Of a DNA stretch of 64,000 nt, positions 61,674 to 64,000 are shown one piece after another. The position numbers were made by a program, and so were the translations under genes. Below the pieces are notes generated by a model, which was not told the origin of the DNA, searched no databases, and saw only the letters and a list, made by a program, of their open reading frames with translations. Each line of letters starts with the position of its first letter. Positions within the stretch are counted from its first letter, which is position 1. This stretch comes from WHTI01 sp963756365 (GTDB lineage: Bacteria; Actinomycetota; CADDZG01; WHSQ01): NCBI GenBank assembly GCA_963756365.1, contig CAVWNF010000003.1, positions 1,240,001 through 1,304,000 of the forward strand. The letters are read 5' to 3'.

Positions 61674-62965
61674 GGTCCCTGCGCCTCCCCGAGAACATCG
61701 AGGAATCCAGGGAATGAGGTATCGACGCATGACCACCCACTGACCCGGACCTTCTCTCTCGCGGTGAGACCCGCCACGGCGAACGCCATCGCGATCCGGT
61801 GGTCGCCTCGTGGATCGATCTCTCCCCCGCCGAACCCGGATCCTCCGGTCACCGCGATCCCGTCCTCGAACTCCTCGCACGTGGTGCCGAGGCTCCTGAG
61901 ACCAGTGACCATCGCATCTATGCGATCCGATTCTTTGACGCGTAGTTCTGCAGCACCGCGCAAGGTGGTGGTCCCGGTCGCGGCACCCGCGGCTATCAAC
62001 AAAGCAGGAACCTCGTCGATGAGGGACGGCACTAGCGCTTCATCGATGTCTACCCCACCGAGTTCCGAGTAGGAGGCCGTGACGCGCCCGAGGGGCTCAC
62101 CTGCGCTGACCCCGCTCTCCTCGACCTCGATCGTTCCGCCCATCTCCCTCAGAACGTCGAACGCGGCGGTTCGGGTCGGGTTCAGACACACGTTCTCCAC
62201 GGTCACCGACGATCCCGGGACCGTGAGGCCCGCGACGAGCAGGAACATGGCACCGGATGGATCTCCGGGTATCGACCAGTCGAACGGCTCGGGCCGGGCT
62301 CCCCCGGTCACCGATACCGAGAGCCCCGTACGTGTTACCTCCACACCGGCGGCATCGAGCATCCGCTCCGTGTGATCGCGACTTAGCGATGGCTCGGTCA
62401 CCGTGGTGACTCCAGACGCAGAGAGACCCGCTAGCAACACGGCCGTCTTCACCTGGGCAGACGCCACTGAGGTCTCGATGTCGATGCCGACGAGGTCGGC
62501 TCCTCGAACCGTAAGGGGGGCAAGGTTGCCGTGGTCCCGACCGTCGATCGACGCTCCCATCTGTCTGAGCGGGGACACTATCCGGAGCATCGGTCTGCGC
62601 CTCAGGGTCTCGTCGCCCGTGAGCACGGCGCAGCCGGGCACCCCCGCGACCACTCCCATGAGGAGCCTTATCGAGGTTCCCGAGTTACCGCACTCCAGCA
62701 CCGCTGCTGGCTCGTGGAGCGCATCGAATCCGGGGGAAGTGATCTCGATCCGCTCCCGGTCCCGCACTACGACGACTTCGGCGCCAAGGGCCTCGATGCA
62801 CGCGGCAGTGGCGAGCACATCGTCGCCGACGTTCACGCCTCGCACCACGGACCTTCCCTTCGCGAGCGCGGCGAGGATGACAGCGCGGTGAGACAGGGAC
62901 TTGTCACCCGGAACCTTCACGGTGCCGATGAGGGGCGGGATAGCGGCACTCCGTTTGAAGATCAT
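61670..62965 (-). CDS. aroA: 3-phosphoshikimate 1-carboxyvinyltransferase (EPSP synthase)
   Basis: AroA joins shikimate 3-phosphate and phosphoenolpyruvate in the chorismate pathway. The 431-residue enzyme has VPGDKSLSHRAVILAALAKG, the phosphoenolpyruvate-binding LECGNSGTSIRLLMGV, TGDETLRRRPMLRIVSPLRQ-type block, LFLLVAG-type core, and the late RVKESDRIDAMVTGLRSLG and DPRGDHRIAMAFAVAGL. It lies between tyrA and cmk on the same strand and shares their aromatic biosynthesis theme. A GAGGTG ribosome binding site precedes the ATG. Confidence 0.97.
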   Translation of the reverse strand: MIFKRSAAIPPLIGTVKVPGDKSLSHRAVILAALAKGRSVVRGVNVGDDVLATAACIEALGAEVVVVRDRERIEITSPGFDALHEPAAVLECGNSGTSIRLLMGVVAGVPGCAVLTGDETLRRRPMLRIVSPLRQMGASIDGRDHGNLAPLTVRGADLVGIDIETSVASAQVKTAVLLAGLSASGVTTVTEPSLSRDHTERMLDAAGVEVTRTGLSVSVTGGARPEPFDWSIPGDPSGAMFLLVAGLTVPGSSVTVENVCLNPTRTAAFDVLREMGGTIEVEESGVSAGEPLGRVTASYSELGGVDIDEALVPSLIDEVPALLIAAGAATGTTTLRGAAELRVKESDRIDAMVTGLRSLGTTCEEFEDGIAVTGGSGFGGGEIDPRGDHRIAMAFAVAGLTAREKVRVSGWSCVDTSFPGFLDVLGEAQGP

Positions 62966-62974
62966 CGCTGCACC

Positions 62975-64000
62975 TCAGCCATAATCTTCGACCCCCACCG
63001 GGAGCATCTCCACCCTGTATCCGAGACCCCTCAGTTCTTCTGCGAGGTCCGTTGCCTTGTCGGTTCCAGCGATGACCATCTCTAGTCGTCCCTGGCCACC
63101 TTCGGTGGAGTGGATGATCCGAAGATCCTCGATGTTGGCCCCGATCCGACCCGCCGCCGTTGTGACCTCGGCCAGCAACCCCGGTCGATCCTGAACCGGT
63201 AGAGCGAGGGTGACGGGATCGCCCGCCATATCCGGTCGTGCGAACAGTTCGAGGCGGGCGGTTCGCGCCGCGGAGAGGTACTTATGCACTCCTGCCCAGT
63301 CGGCGGCATCGATCATCGCCTCGAGATCCTGGAGTCCTGCGCGCAAGCCTCCGAGTCCGTCGAGGACCGCCGATCGGTTCGATCTCAGGATCGCGACCCA
63401 GAGGTCCGGGTCGCTGGCAGCGATCCGAGTGACGTCCCTGAACCCGCCTGCGGCAAGCCCGAGCAGGTTCTCCTCCTCGGTCGCTGACGCCGCGGTGGCC
63501 ACCAATGCGCTCGCGGCCAGCTGGGGGACGTGGCTCAGGCGTGCGATCAGGGCGTCGTGAGTGAGGGGATCGAGCGACACGGGGCGAGCCCCCAGCGTGA
63601 TCACGAGGTCCCTCACCGTCCCGAACGCCTCCGAGGAGGTGGCTTCGGTAGGCGTCAGGATCCACCACGCGTCATCGAACAGAGCGGGGTCAGCGGCGGC
63701 CATGCCGTGGCGCTCGGAGCCGGCCATCGGGTGACCCCCGACGAACGAGGCACCGAATGACCCCTCGCCCGCCACGACGGCGGCCGCCTTGGCGCTTCCG
63801 ACATCGGTCACCACGGCCCCTTCGGCAGCGAGTGCCCCGAGTTCCTCACAGAGAGCGGGGATGACGTCGACCGGAGAGGCCAGCACGATGAGACCGGCAC
63901 CGTCCACCGCTCCTCCCGGAGATGACGATCCTTCGTCGATCGCCCCCATGGCGAGTGCAGCCTCGAGGCTCTCGGGTGCCGGGTCGTAGCCGACGATGGA
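62975..64000 (-). CDS. tyrA: prephenate dehydrogenase with ACT domain, 5' end beyond the window
   Basis: TyrA oxidatively decarboxylates prephenate for tyrosine synthesis. The frame continues through the right edge (IVGYDPAPESLEAALAMGAI precedes the first internal ATG at 63949), so the N-terminal nucleotide loop is missing from the window. Visible are DVGSAKAAAV, FVGGHPMAGSERHGMAAADP, LSHVPQLAASALVA and a C-terminal ACT regulatory domain (VQDRPGLLAEVTTAAGRIGA, NIEDLRIIHSTEGGQGRLEM) that probably binds tyrosine. It precedes aroA after nine bases. Confidence 0.93.
   Translation of the reverse strand, partial: SIVGYDPAPESLEAALAMGAIDEGSSSPGGAVDGAGLIVLASPVDVIPALCEELGALAAEGAVVTDVGSAKAAAVVAGEGSFGASFVGGHPMAGSERHGMAAADPALFDDAWWILTPTEATSSEAFGTVRDLVITLGARPVSLDPLTHDALIARLSHVPQLAASALVATAASATEEENLLGLAAGGFRDVTRIAASDPDLWVAILRSNRSAVLDGLGGLRAGLQDLEAMIDAADWAGVHKYLSAARTARLELFARPDMAGDPVTLALPVQDRPGLLAEVTTAAGRIGANIEDLRIIHSTEGGQGRLEMVIAGTDKATDLAEELRGLGYRVEMLPVGVEDYG

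Noticed and set aside
1..64000. Mobile elements, prophage or CRISPR array
   Set aside because: I found no transposase, integrase, terminal inverted repeats or regularly spaced repeat arrays; tandem repeats present are short and lie at gene ends or within a linker.

Overview
The window is a GC-rich, densely packed chromosomal segment of an Actinomycetota bacterium. The diagnostic evidence is the complete Pup-proteasome system (mpa, dop, pup, prcB, prcA, pafA, pafB, pafC) followed by tatA, tatC and a HelY-type helicase, in the order I know from Mycobacterium. A second diagnostic block is gcvH, garA, a MerR regulator, a DUF151 nuclease and a second MerR regulator, also known from mycobacteria. 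GcvP is split into two subunits, and DUF3866, DUF3151, DUF4193 and DUF6328 genes are present, which points to a deep, probably uncultured lineage rather than Mycobacterium or Streptomyces. I see no phage, insertion sequence, CRISPR array or rRNA.

Layout. 1-7.6 kb: housekeeping and catabolic singletons (Tag glycosylase, methyltransferase, a coupled aldehyde dehydrogenase/saccharopine dehydrogenase-like pair, lytic transglycosylase, flavodoxin-like reductase, hydrolase, HIT protein). 7.6-25 kb: small proteins, an HtrA-like protease, TrmI, then the Pup-proteasome, the PafBC regulators, Tat export and HelY. 25-29 kb: a run of overlapping genes downstream of helY (HAD phosphatase, thiolase, alkyl-DHAP synthase-like flavoenzyme, lipid kinase). 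29-38.9 kb: hydrolases, GlpD, acyl-CoA dehydrogenase, an amidohydrolase, and a degenerate sensor kinase preceded by a possible 20-residue peptide gene. 38.9-45 kb: ProS, a YjbQ-like protein, an 830-base gene-free region that appears to encode a structured RNA of about 0.46 kb, DUF4193, and Lnt plus Ppm for lipoprotein acylation and mannosyl transfer. 45-59.5 kb, minus strand: PIG-V-like mannosyltransferase, the glycine cleavage system, GarA/FtsR/DUF151/MerR, HPRT, a D,D-carboxypeptidase, a GDP-mannose-type bifunctional enzyme and PgsA. 59.5-64 kb: tRNA-Pro(GGG), Der, Cmk, AroA and TyrA.

Two window-wide signals stand out. First, at least 22 start codons on both strands lie 6-8 bases after a TANNNT -10 hexamer, which places the predicted transcription start on the start codon, so leaderless transcription appears to be the default here; this also fixes several start codons. 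Second, four conserved genes (mpa, tatA, lnt, gcvPA) each carry one apparent frameshift, mostly a one-base change in a C or G run. Consensus sequence error is the simplest explanation, but each case can be tested separately.
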